This document shows positions 37,217 through 49,400 of a DNA stretch of 64,000 nt, in pieces. Each line of letters starts with the position of its first letter. Position 1 is the first letter of the stretch. Under the pieces are notes generated by a model, which ran no database searches, had not been told where the DNA came from, and worked only from the letters and a program-made list of their open reading frames with translations. The position numbers and the translations under genes were made by a program. Source of the DNA: Apis mellifera (Eukaryota > Arthropoda > Insecta > Hymenoptera > Apidae); the NCBI RefSeq assembly GCF_003254395.2, contig NC_037644.1, forward strand, positions 1,791,001 to 1,855,000, read 5' to 3'.

Positions 37217-39386
37217 AAAAAAAAGAAAAATAAAAATGAATTATAGAGACACTCGTCGATTCTGATCGATCTATCGTACTCAGCACAGTACGAGGCACAT
37301 TTGTATTATAACATTATACATATTATATATATATATATAAATACATATATATATAAATATATATATTGTATCACCTATGTTTTTGTATTTGGTAATCTAA
37401 ACGAAAGACGAAAAGGAAAGAAGGAAAATAAAAAAAATCTACAAAAAAGAATATCGAATTAACGAACAAAAGGTTGATAGAAAGTATATTATATATTTGA
37501 GTAAAATCGTTGAGAATTGGTATTATCCATGGCTGGACTTTGAGTCATAATTTTCGTCCCTTGTACGTATCTCTTTAATTTTTTTTTCCTCTCTTCGTTC
37601 TTTTTCTCTCTGATCTTTTGTGCCCGTTTATTTGCATTCGATATATGCATACACACACACGACACATAACACACACACAACACACACACACACACACACA
37701 TTCACGCTCAGGTAACGTGGGATTTAGGAGGGGGGGGGAATTAATTATTAATAGTCCACTTTGAACAGGCGAATAAAGTGAACGGTCTTGGATAAAACCA
37801 ACACTCTTTTACTCATAACTTATTATGTACATCGTCTGAAGAAAACCGATACGTTCGTAAAAGAAAAAATAAACATAAGTATATATCAATCGGTTTCGTT
37901 CATTTCCACTTGCCCTTTCATCATTTTGACGAGCGCACTCGTTCAATATGGCGTCTACTTTTCAATTGACTTTTTTTTTCTTTTTTTTTTTTTTTAATAA
38001 TTGAATAAAAATTACATTTCAAAATTAAAGAAAAAAATAAAAAGAGATCTGTTGTATAAAATTTTTCAAAAAGTTTTTGATAAAGTTTGCGTCGTGTTGT
38101 GCTGAGGTCGCGTTTTCAAAATGAATCCAATAATCTTGTATAATTTTCACAGCAGATCAGATTTGTACAGCCAATTTGTATAGCCAGTATTATGGCGAGT
38201 TTCGAACGTACGAACGTTCCTCCGTGGCAATAGACGAGCAAGTAGCACGAGTTATTTGTAATTCGAAGATTTTAGCGAACATTGTAAATAACGGAATACG
38301 ATGGATAAGAAAAAAAAAAAAAGGTAACAATCTCAAAGAATAAATTAAAAAAAAAAAAAAAAAAAAGAAAAACGGATCGATCACGAGACACGATCTCTCA
38401 TAGTTTCGCTCCGTCAAATTTGGTTGAAAAGTCGCGTTTTGGTGGATACTTTCTCACGAAAGACTGTTACTATATTATTATAGGAGAATACTTTTTAGTA
38501 TACCAATTCGGAAACGAAGTACAAAAAACAGACCGAGATTTCGTTCGCCCTCTGAGTGAAGAGTGATTTCCGAAGATTTTTGGGGATGATTCGAACAGGA
38601 AGTGTAAGTACAATTACTGTAAATAAATAATATAATAATTCAAATATATAATTGATTATAATATATAAATTATTATGCAGTAATTGTGTTAAATATTTGC
38701 TGCTCCAAGAGTATGCTCTGTTCGATTAAATTAATTTATTGAAGCTATGAATAATAAATTAGGGCGTCGGAGGAGTGAAACATATCGTATATTTTTTAGC
38801 CGTAATAATAATAATAATAATAATTTTCCCCTTCGATTTTCTTCGAACACCTTACTGTATACCTGTGTAAGCAGCATTGATTAATTGAAGGAGAGGAAAA
38901 AAAAAAAGGAAAAAGAAAAGAAAAGAAGAAAAAAAATAATAATTGATTGTATTTTTGATTAAACAGGGAATTATAGGTAATTCTTAAGTTGCGTTCGATC
39001 AATTGCATGATTATTGTTTTGGAATATCGTTTTAGAGAGAGAAAAAAAAAGAAGAAAGAAATTAAAATTAAAGAAAAAGTTTGTGTAAAGTTCACGTGTG
39101 AAAAAAAAGAAAATTGTATATTTATACGTAACTTTGAGTCGCGTTAGCGTGTTACCCATAAAAAAAAAAAAAAAGAAATGATAAAACTTTTACGAGTACA
39201 ATAAAATTAGGCATAATAATACGATAATACGTACGATCATTTATACTAATGTCTTTTACATTTTTTAATCGGGTATATATTTCTTATTAGACATTTAGAT
39301 CCTCCGATTCTTCGTTCCTCCATCGGATACACCTGTAATACACCATCCAATATGTAAATAAAAAACAAACGGTTTAATAATAATAT

Positions 39387-41665
39387 CTAATTACTCAACA
39401 TTCTTGGGATATCCTTGATGTATCGAAATTCGTTCGTATTATTCAACCTCGTCGAATCGTCGTCCATTGTTTTACACTTCTCCCTCCAAACCTTCGTGCT
39501 ACTCAACAACGTCGAATAATTTCGCGTTTCAACGAGTTCCACCCTCTTCACGTCCACCAACTCGCTTTTCTTCGGTTTCTTTGAACGTAGAATTAAATTT
39601 TTCCTCTTCTCCGTATATTCTTTATCCTGCTCCCTGTAAGAAAAATTTCTCTCCGCATTCTATTATATTCGTTTATTTATTTATTTCGTTATTTATTAAC
39701 ATTTTAACCTTAATTTTACCTAAACGCTTTAATCAAAGTTGTGTTATATTTACACCTCTCTCTCTGAACTTTGTTCATTTCTTTCAAACTATTTTCCATC
39801 GACTTTTTCTTTTTGTACTCTTCCAAAGATTCCTGAATCTTTTCCCGACGTTTCTTCCTTCTATCTTCCTCCCTTTCTCTCTTCAACTTCATTCGCAGTC
39901 TCATCTGTTCCTCGTCCACGAAACGTTTATTTTCCTTCTCGATTTTCCACCTTTTGATCAATTCTTTCTTCTCATCATTATTATTATTATTATTATTATT
40001 ATTCGAACTCGCACTGCTGTTAGTTTCCGAACGAGTTGACTTCGCGTTTTTAAAAACTTTTATCGCTTTCTCCTCGACAATTTCGTCTTGGAGATCCTCC
40101 TTTTCGCGGCAACGCTCCGTTTCTCTCCCAATTTCATCGATATTTTTTATTTTCCTCTCCGATTCTTTTCGCTGCCGCCATTCCTTCACCGCCATCCTTT
40201 GCCTTTCCCGCAAATCTTCGTAATGTTTGTACCACGCCTCGTGATTCACTATTGTCTCGGCCGTTAAATCTGGACACTTTTTTCGAATCGTCGTAACCAG
40301 AGTCGGGATGCTTTTGCACTTCTTCCTCGTTTTTAAGAAGAACAAGTGATCGTCCAACGTCCAATTTTCCGTGTGACCTGCGTTTTCAATTTCGAATACG
40401 TTTTAAAAAAGATTTCTCATTTCTCCTCGACGAACACGTATTCATATATTAATTTATAAATATTTATTAAATCATTATTTTAAAATATTTTTAAAAAGTT
40501 AAAAAACACCAAAAATTATAATAATCATATATAAACAAACATGAATAATATGCGTAATAATTAATTTTTTCACTTTAATTCTTTTAAAATTTAAATAAAA
40601 AACAAATAAAAATAAATTTATTTAAATTTAATTTAAATCAAATTATTTTATTTAAATTCTTTATTCAAACTTAATTTAAAACAAATTCTTTAATTTATAT
40701 TCTTTAAACAACTTTTATTTAAACCAAATTCTTTAATTTAAATTATTTAATTTAATATTATTATAATATTTCTATTACCCGTTATCGCAACGAGGCTATG
40801 AAAATCATTCACGTCTTTAAATTCGATTTTTTCCTTCTTTTTATTTTCCGTTTTAGTTTTACACGATAATGGACCACGTGTTGTTGCATTTTTCTCGTAC
40901 TTGTCGAAATTGAAGTTACACTCTTGAAATTCAACGTTTAAAGCATCCCCTTCCTCTTTCAAACTTTCAATCGGATAAGATTTCTTGAAATCCTGCATAT
41001 TTTGCGAAAGTTTGATCAATTTTGATTTGTACACGTTTACGTCTAAATAAATGTGAAATCACAAATTGTTTGTATAAATATAAGGATTTATCAGGATGGA
41101 AATAATATATCTGGGACAAATATATTTATTTACCTAATTTCTTAATTTCTTCCGGATTTTTAACGATATTTTTTACAGAATCCAAGTCGGAGATAATATT
41201 TTCCATGTTTTTGTACATCGTGTCTAAATAATTGTGTCTGCCAAATAAAATAAATTAAAGATTTATTTATATTTAAAGATAATATAGATTTGTAGATGTT
41301 GTTTGTATTATTATTTTTCATATACGGATTGGCACGTGTTCAAAATCGTGAATGATTAATTCAATTTGTTACGAGAAATTCGAATTAATTTGAATTAATT
41401 TGAATAACGTAATATTAAAATATTAAACATACGACGACATTTACCTTCTTAAGGATAACTCTGCATGTTGGTGCGTGATGTCTTGCAATAAATTCGAGTC
41501 TATTTTCATGTTTTTAATCGCACTGATTAATCCTTTTTCAAGAATATGCTCTTGCTGTTTCAACCTCAATAATGGTTTCATAAATAAATTTTGCGCGGAC
41601 GCAACTTTCTTCTTCGACGTGTCATTCCTTGTTTTAACACTGTTATCGTTACCACTGGTGCACAT
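39387..41665 (-). CDS. CCDC112-like coiled-coil protein, five exons
   Basis: Five minus-strand exons splice in frame into 497 codons plus stop: 41,665-41,445, 41,237-41,134, 41,042-40,779, 40,377-39,720 and 39,633-39,387. All four introns have GT..AG ends (donors GTAAAT, GTAAAT, GTAATA and GTAAAA) and the phases match at every joint. The product is Lys/Glu/Arg-rich with helical coiled-coil segments, and exon 4 carries NWTLDDHLFFLKTRKKCKS followed about 30 residues later by NHEAWYKHYEDLRERQRMAV and EWRQRKESE. This tryptophan-acidic-His motif followed by HExWY and an arginine-rich helix is what I remember of CCDC112, a vertebrate centriolar-satellite/cilium protein of similar length. A run of nine Asn in exon 4 comes from an AAT repeat. 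The protein ends at TAG 39,387-39,389. It is convergent with Nipped-B. Family assignment is from memory and less sure than the exon structure. Confidence 0.8.
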
Positions 41666-42243
41666 CGGCGGCGGATAATTAATTATCCGTAAATTAGTCG
41701 CTAATTAGACGAGAAATTGGTTTCAATAACCCTTTGAGTTGGACGTTTAACGTCAAAGTACGCGCAGCAAAGTTCAATTTCCATTAGTCAACTGTAGAGC
41801 GTTCTATAGGTTTCCATAGCAATTCCCCATAACGCATTCCCCATATATATTTGTTGCACCTGTCGTTCGAATGAAAAGTTTTCAAGGTTATTTAGCTTAT
41901 GATTAAGCTACGTTTATTTTTAATAAGAAATATGACAAGTATGTAATACAACGTTTCGTAAGAAACGTACATTAATATATTATTAAGTTGATAAAGAATA
42001 CTTGTTTTCAAATATATCGTTATTATTATTCAAAAAGATATTAAAATCAATCGATAACGTGCATTTAATTATTTTTTATTAGCATAAAAACTATAGCATT
42101 TTATGCTAATAAAATAAAAACAAATTATGTTATTTTATTATTTATTAATTATTAATGCAAAGTGTTATAGAATAAATTCATTGTCTAATGTATTTTTCTT
42201 TCTTTACTTAAAATTTTGTTCGATATCCTGTAATGCGTTTGTA
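41666..42243. other. Upstream region of the coiled-coil gene
   Basis: No further exon is supported. The promoter of the minus-strand gene should lie just right of 41,665, where CpG content rises (41,690-41,850). The remainder is AT-rich. Confidence 0.35.
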
Positions 42244-42908
42244 ATCACGCGCCAAAACTATAGACAAAGAAAGCAAATAATGAGAGAAGGACGGAGATAG
42301 AGTAAAAATTAGGAAATCAGCGCCATCTGTTGAATGTCTTAACTGGAACAAATGTAGACAAAGAAAACAAATAGTAAGAAAAGGATAGAGATAGGAAAGG
42401 AATTGATCGCTAGTGCCATCTTTCGGAGAATGAAGATATTTTTTTAATGATAAGATAAAGTAGAACGAGAATTGAGGATCAGCGCCATCTGTTGTATGGT
42501 TTTTTTTGAACGCAGAGAAATATGTCTTTTGATATTCAAGAGATGGCGCTAATGGTCAATTCTTATTTTAAAAATAGGTGAGATAAAATTGATTAAGAAT
42601 TAACCATCAACGTCATCTCTTAGATATCAAAAGACATATTTCTTTGCGTACAAAGAAAACCATACAAGAGATGGCGCTTCAATTCTTGTTCTACTTTACC
42701 TTGCTTTCAAACAAGTCTTTATCATCCGAGAGATGGCACTAGTGATCAATTCTTATTCTATCTCTATCCTTTTCCTACCATTTGTTTTCTTTGTCTATAC
42801 TCGTTCCAGTCGAGACATTCAACAGATGGCGCTGATTTCCTAATTTTTACTCTATCTCTGTCCTTCTCTCATTATCTGCTTTCTTTCTCTATACTTTTGG
42901 CGCGTGAT
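42244..42908. mobile_element. Foldback (long inverted-repeat) element without coding capacity
   Basis: The left arm begins ATCACGCGCCAAAA at 42,244, and the right arm ends with its reverse complement at 42,908. Matching bases continue inward symmetrically about 42,576-42,580: TAGAGTAAAAATTAGGAAAT on the left mirrors ATTTCCTAATTTTTACTCTA on the right, and AAATATGTCTTTTGATAT mirrors ATATCAAAAGACATATTT. Each arm is about 320 bp with only a short AT-rich spacer. No ORF is present, so it resembles a foldback-type MITE. No clear target-site duplication was found. Confidence 0.85.
42319..42833. promoter_or_regulatory. Mirrored AGATGGCGCT motif cluster
   Basis: AGCGCCATCT or a one- to three-base variant occurs at 42,319, 42,412 and 42,481, and its reverse complement at 42,541, 42,669, 42,731 and 42,824, with a decayed copy near 42,610. 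The motif resembles the core of insect CTCF sites (AGRTGGCGC). The symmetry is a product of the inverted repeat, but the motif also repeats within each arm. Confidence 0.4.
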
Positions 42909-43972
42909 CACGCGGAATCGAATATACATCCATCAAATGTTTCTTAAAACTACAATGTACTTTAATTTTCAATTCAAACGTATAGATACTACATTTTCGG
43001 TTTTAAAATGTGAACGATGACTTTGTAAAAACCAATATATTCCGATATATGACGCGAGGCACTGTTTTGGTGACAATGTAAGGACGGGATTTAAACAAAT
43101 TTAACTGTCAACAAAGAGAATAGGACAAAATTCTAAAACATTTAAAAAAAATTTCCATCAAATATTCGTTTGTCGAATCTATTCTTTCACCTTTGCGAAG
43201 CATTTTTAAAACGTACAGTTAAAATATTAAATGTGAAACAAAAATTTAATTTTAATGAAAAATTATTTTTCATAATTTAAAATTTCGAATATATCTGCAA
43301 AACGTGTTAATTTTCTCTTTGATCATATATTTCGTCTATACACGTAGTAAATATCGCCTAGAAAATTAATTTAATTATTTAATTATCATGGAAAGGAAAA
43401 ATTATTCAATTTATATCTTAATACAAATATAAGGTTAGATCTTTATACGATATTATCCTTAAACATTTATACCCCGCAAAAACGTATGTAGGTCCCTGAA
43501 TGAGTAAATTGAGCAATTCCGATGCCGAATCGATAACGAGCTCATTCATGTCCCTTATTTTTCTGTACCATCCAATACATCTGCTACGATGTGCCTTTTT
43601 TTGGCAATGACTGCTTTTTCCTTCTTTCCTTTAGCCCTGCCCGTGTCGAGTTTTTTAGAATCGCTTCTCGCCATGGGGGATACCCAACACCAGGAATATC
43701 GTATCGTAGAATTACATCTTGACGTGTATCATAAATGTTCGTTTACAACGAAAACTGTTGGACGTCTCGATAGAAGTTTTGCCAAATTTTTACCTATTTC
43801 AAAATAAATATTAACATATTAATCATATTTACATTCCAATTACACAATTTCTAATAACAATCAGTAGTTATTTACCTTTTTATTCCGATTAAATATTTAT
43901 AAATTACCAATTTAAAATTATTCTCAATGTACTTATATAACGTTCACTTTGTTTACTTAACCGCACATATTT
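42909..43972. other. Gene-free stretch
   Basis: No supported gene. A 39-codon minus-strand frame beginning MARSDSKKLDTGR at 43,674 is Lys-rich and lacks a clear partner exon; it is noted only as a possible small peptide or relic. Confidence 0.35.
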
Positions 43973-44509
43973 TTACATTTCGATAACTGCACTTCGATCG
44001 CCATATTGCCACATCGCAAGTGGAAAAAATAACAAAGCATTCGTTGCCGTTTCAATTAATTTGAAAATATCATCTTCGATATTCCGATATATGATTGAAG
44101 GTTGTTCGAGAAACGTTGTTGAACCACTGTGGCGAAACAAACGGTGGGCTGTCATCGTGTGACAATGCACGTTAGACATTCGTGCAAGCAGGATCAAACG
44201 GGCAATCTCCATGCATCTCTCGATGGCGTTTAGGTTGCGTTCACAGCGGACGATAGTTTCGCAATAGTTTCTTTGCGGAAGGTCGCCGACGTAAAGGATT
44301 GTCTGCTGCTCTAGGCCGTTGAAACGCAGGTGTTTTCCGACATGGACGTCGCGACAAGGCTGCCCACGATGCCTACGAACGTATATCCTGTTGTCCCGCG
44401 TCTTGTTGCGATTTGCCTTTCGCAAGGCCGCGTTTCTCGAGATGGCAGCGCCACTGTGGAAACCAAACGATTGTGAGGTTAGTGGAAACGTGTGTAGTGC
44501 TATCGACAT
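43973..44509 (-). CDS. Possible ORF of 178 codons, unidentified
   Basis: An open frame runs from an ATG at 44,509 to a stop at 43,973 on the minus strand, in a part with normal complexity for coding DNA (44,100-44,470). The peptide has a basic N-terminal half and a less basic C-terminal part (ending near FLEQPSIIYRNIEDDIFKL...). I recognise no domain. The plus strand is also partly open here and includes MAAPLWKPNDCE from 44,442, just before a donor-like GTTAGT. The open frame may therefore reflect base composition. No transcription signal decides the matter. Confidence 0.2.
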   Translation of the reverse strand: MSIALHTFPLTSQSFGFHSGAAISRNAALRKANRNKTRDNRIYVRRHRGQPCRDVHVGKHLRFNGLEQQTILYVGDLPQRNYCETIVRCERNLNAIERCMEIARLILLARMSNVHCHTMTAHRLFRHSGSTTFLEQPSIIYRNIEDDIFKLIETATNALLFFPLAMWQYGDRSAVIEM

Positions 44510-45315
44510 CTTTCCAAATAGTGTTTTATGTGTATCGTTTTATATTTCGAAATCGATGAGAATTTTTTTGTCGAAAGAAAAAAAAAAAGGATCCATTAAA
44601 TATTGAGTTGAGAAAAAGAAGTCGAGGATGAAGTTGTATCGATAATCTGTGAATAACTCAATTTTTTTTCTACTATTTTTTCTCGAAGATAGAAAAGTTT
44701 TAAAGTTAGGTAATTTTGTAGTTTGATTGACATCTAATGAGATAAGAAAATATACCATGAAAGATTGAATTAATGAAGGTGTTATTAGCGTTTACGTGTG
44801 GAATATTGTGAACGTGATTCGAGTCTTGTAGACTTTGAGATAATTACCACTTCACAATAATTGTTTTTTAATCTGATAAAAATGTAAGTTTATTATTAAG
44901 TGTGATTCATTGAGCGTGAGAAGTATATCATTTATTTATTTATTTATTTTTTTTTCGATGAAGATAATTCTTAACTATTTTCATTGTCGCGTTTACGTAA
45001 ATCCATTCTTCACTGTAATCATTAGATACACGAAGTTAGTTTTTAAGAAGAATATAAGAAATGAATCAGATAATTAAACTACATACATATTAAAGTAATT
45101 ACCATTGATTCATGCTGGGGGGAAAAAAAATTAAATCGAGATATGATTACAGACAATGATTTTATATTTTCCACTTAATATTTCCATTAGATATAGCGCT
45201 ATTTCTATGCAAGTAGAAAAAGATGGATAAAATTTTAGAAGAAAATAGAGTTATCCATTTGTGAAACGTGCAATTTGTAATTATCTTCTTTCAGGAATAA
45301 AAGACTAATGAATTT
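44510..45315. other. AT-rich gene-free stretch
   Basis: No supported gene. It holds a short (TTTA)n run at about 44,931-44,952. Confidence 0.45.
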
Positions 45316-45317
45316 CT

Positions 45318-46465
45318 GCAACATAATCAAATAATAAATGTTACAATTTTAATTATCTTTCTACTTATATTATACACTTAAACTACCAACCTAACATAAT
45401 AGAGATACATTTGATGATTTACAAAAGATATAAAGATTTGAAACTATACTTGAAAATCTCGAGTTTTAAACTATTTTTAATTAATTAATATAATACCATT
45501 ATATCTATGTATTATATTATACTATAATTTTATTACAATTAATTAAAAACCCTATTCTAATTCTTCATATAATTACAAGATAAATAAATATAATTTAAAT
45601 ACATAAATTACTTAAACTGACAGGAAGTGCAATTCTTCTACCTGACACCTTTCTAACCTTTTTTTAATGTAAACTAACAATATAATAAAGTTTAACATAA
45701 TCAAATAATAAATGTTACAATTTTAATTATCTTTCTACTTATATTATACACTTAAACTACTAATCTAACAGAGATACATCTCTTTAATAGAGATACATTT
45801 GATGATTTACAAAAGATATAAAGATTTGAAACTATACTTGAAAATCTCGAGTTCTAAACTATTTTTAATTAATTAATATAATTCATTATATCTATGTATC
45901 ATTATACTATAATTTTATTATAATTAATTAAAAACCCTATTCTAATTCTTCAGATAATTACAAGATAAAGAAATATAATTTAAATACATAAATTACTTAA
46001 ACTGACAGGAAGTGCAATTTTTCTACCTGACATCTTTCTAACCTCTTTTCAATGTAAACTAACAATATAATAAAGTTTAACATAATCAAATAATAAATGT
46101 TACAATTTTAATTATCTTTCTACTTATATTATACATTTAAACTACTAATCTAACAGAGATACATCTCTTTAATAGAGATACATTTGATGATTTACAAAAG
46201 ATATAAAGATTTGAAACTATACTTGAAAATCTCAAGTTCTAACCTATTTTTAATTAATTAATATAATTATTATATTATATCTACGTATGATTATACTATA
46301 ATTTTATTACAATTAATTAAAAACCCTGTTCTAATTCTTCAGATAATTACAAGCTAAATAAATATAATTTAAATACATAAATTACTTAAACTGACAGGAA
46401 GTGCAATTCTTCTACCTGGCACTTTTCTAACCTCTTTCCAATGTAAACTAACGACATAATAAACT
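45318..46465. repeat. Tandem repeat, unit about 385 bp, three copies
   Basis: Three direct copies are very similar. ACTGACAGGAAGTGCAATT recurs at about 45,617, 46,002 and 46,391 (spacings 385 and 389). Shared blocks include TAATCAAATAATAAATGTTA, ATACATTTGATGATTTACAA, ACTATACTTGAAAATCTC and ACCCTATTCTAATTCTTCA. Copies 2 and 3 share an insertion ACATCTCTTTAATAGAGAT that copy 1 lacks, so they descend from a later duplication. Confidence 0.94.
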
Positions 46466-49400
46466 TTAAGAAATTTAAAAACCGGTTTCAACACCCGAAA
46501 CGAACCCTTGTTTACAACACACACCCCGTCGATCCTGAAAAGTCGAATATTCATTCGTATGCGAGGCCACGTCCACAAATGTAGATGTCTCATCCACAGA
46601 TGTAGATGTCTCGTCGTCGGCCATAACGCACAGACAGAGAGAGAAAGAGACAGAGAGAGAGAGAGAAAGATAACCGTGTTTTCGTTTCGCCCGAATTCTG
46701 TATGCCTGCGCCGTTTTCAATTGTCGAAATTTCACGGAGGATTCGCAAAGGCTGGCACTTTCCCGCACTTTTTTTTTTTTTCGCAATCCACGCGCCCCCA
46801 GATTTCTCGGTTTGACGGACGCAAGAAAAGTAAGCAAACGCGTCCCTTTCTCTCCATTCTCACCGCTCCACGTCCAAATATGCTGCGACTGGGCGCATCG
46901 TATCATATTAAATCGAAACGGCCAGCATCTGGACAAACCCATCGACGTTTATCAAACGTTTATTACGCGCACCATCGTTTCACCAAAATCGTGAAAAAAA
47001 CCTTCGTGAGACCTTCGTCCAACTCTTTTCGTTTCTTTTTAACTATACACGCGTATAATGGCTGGTTTACATTGATCGTTCGGACGTATGATATTAGTGA
47101 GACGATATTATTTTTTTTTTTTTTAAATGAAATTGTTTATTGGAATTTCGTCCCTTGTTTATTTTATTAAGAGGAAACTTTTTAATTAATTATTTGAAAA
47201 ATCAAGAGATATTAGATACGTTATAAGAAAGGTGATTGGAATTTTCGAAAATGGGAAAAAATGAGGGTTAATTAAGGAATCAAGTATGACTATTAATCGA
47301 TATTAATTTTTGTTATATCATGGAAATAGATCAGAGAAAGATTAATTTTGTTCATTTCTTTTTTCTAAATTCGATGATTTTCAAGGGATGCTATAGAATA
47401 ATGTTTCCAATTTTGATTTACTCTTTTTATTCTTTCGACAAATAAATCAATCCATTTCCACTCTAATACTTAGCAAAAAGAAGAGAAGAAAAGTTACGTA
47501 TTAACAAAAATGATCAAATATTCGTCCGCGACCAATATCCAAATGGACAGCACGTACAAAGATATTCCACATTGACACGTGAAAGTTAGTCGTCCTCGAC
47601 GAGCTGCTACTCGTTGGCAAAAAAAAAAAATCGTATTTAACCCGAGAAATCGAAGTTTGAAGGATAATATATCTGCCCACATTCTCCAAACCCGATCTGC
47701 ATATCGATTAGCTCAAACTCTGAGCCATGGCGATCATTCGAAGACGCGACTAATCGCGACTTTCACCCATTCACGTAATCAAACGATTAACTACAACATT
47801 CTTCCTCTTCTTCTTCCTCCTTTTTACACCCATAAAAATGCCAAATAAATCTTGTTCCAATTTCCAATGCTTCCAATCACCAACCAATGATTCTCACTGC
47901 GAAGACACTTCGTTCGATAACAGTGGAGAAGAATTGAAGTTGAGATCGAGCCTCACACAATTCCTTTGTACGTCTATCCTCTCGAATAATTCGATTCTCT
48001 CTACTTGATCGAGTCAACAATTCGAAATAATTTCGTGTTTCGAGTTGTCACTGGAGAGAGTAGTCAAGAGAGAGAGAGAGATGCAAGTTGAAATCTAAAC
48101 AACGAGAGAGACAGCACTGCTCTATCGAATATTAGATTCTTAAAACTTTCGATCGATGAAAATAATCATTAACACCCATTTCATTCCTCCTAAGAGAGCC
48201 AAGCTTCCTTCTACCGTTTCATAATCCGTCTAACGATCAGAGGATCTACCATCTACGTGTTCATAAACTAAACCATGCAACTCTCCTTTCTTCTTTTCCG
48301 CCCTAATCTCTCTCCATCTCTATTCGACCGATCGTTTCTTCTTTCCACGTTCGCAACGAGAGAGAGAGAGAGAGAGAAGGAAGGAAGGCAAGAGCGAGGC
48401 AGCCTAGGCGCGTGAGTCATCGTGAGACACAAGATCTCGAGTAAGGAGGCGGCCTTGATGCCGCAAAACAGTTGGTAATATCGGTACGGATCCATGGATC
48501 GCTAACTTCGATCGTCGTTATGCCGCGGCAATGTCGGTTGATCCTCGCCGCCCCACTGGCTTCGCCGAGGATCGACCAACCGCGTAAGGATTGGAAAAAG
48601 GATCGCGTATATTTGGACGATTTAACTTTTGCCACGAATGTTTACCGTCCGTCCAAAAAGAATTCTTTTTGACACAGGATGGAAGAAAAATTCGCTCGGT
48701 TCTCTTGCTAGAATAATATTTTCACATAAATTAAATATTCGTTACTATCGTGGAGGAATATGTATTTGTGTATCCAGTGAGGGAAATTGATCGATGAGTC
48801 ACTCAAGAGACGTTTGCTTTTTGAGATAATTAATTTTAGTAATTAATTAATTAATCCGCTCTCTGCTACAGTTTGATACCAGGTTTCTTTTAATTTATTA
48901 TGAAAATTGATATAATTGCTGAAACTTGTTAACTAAATTAAATGATAAAATCCTTTTCTACTATCTTAACCCTATTTTTCTTAATCTCTATTCAATATAC
49001 GAGAAAATGGTAAAAAAGGAAATTTCGAATTCGATTAATCCGCGATCAAAAGAAAGTACAAAGAGTCGAAAAGACACTGTCATTGGAAACGAAACGACGC
49101 TTTTCGGAAAATTGTATCAAGTAGCGCGTATCGATTATTGCATAAATTATTACATAAATTAATTGGTCAGAATTCATAATTTCCACAATGCACGTTTAAT
49201 GAAATCCCCTTTCGATCAGAGAAGAGGCCCACCGGGGAAGTCAGGTCTTCAACAACCGTTGTTCGACTTTTTCGGCCACATTTTGCAGGCGTTTCGCCTC
49301 ATTTTTCGCAAGGGTTCGCGGGTTATAATGGCACTAAGGGTGGACGAGAAGTGTCTTAAAGCGAGTGCCAATTATCGCTCCTCCGCCCTGACGAACCTTT

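Larger units (their letters stand above)
32433..39386 (+). other. Long AT-rich 3' region between convergent genes
   Basis: No coding exon can be supported between the Nipped-B stop and the end of the coiled-coil gene. It probably contains the Nipped-B 3' UTR; AATAAA-like signals occur near 34,427-34,443 and 36,846, but none is clearly the end. It holds an (AAT)n run at about 32,490-32,515, A-runs at about 34,381-34,400, 37,178-37,225 and 38,347-38,366, a (CA)n run at about 37,670-37,700, and T-rich tracts. Confidence 0.45.

Noticed and set aside
43558..43674. 39-codon minus-strand frame MARSDSKKLDTGR...
   Set aside because: Plausible start and lysine-rich peptide, but too short, with no clear splice partner or known family.
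46475..47170. 220-codon plus and 155-codon minus frames
   Set aside because: They overlap each other across a GA microsatellite and T-run, with no domain-like sequence.
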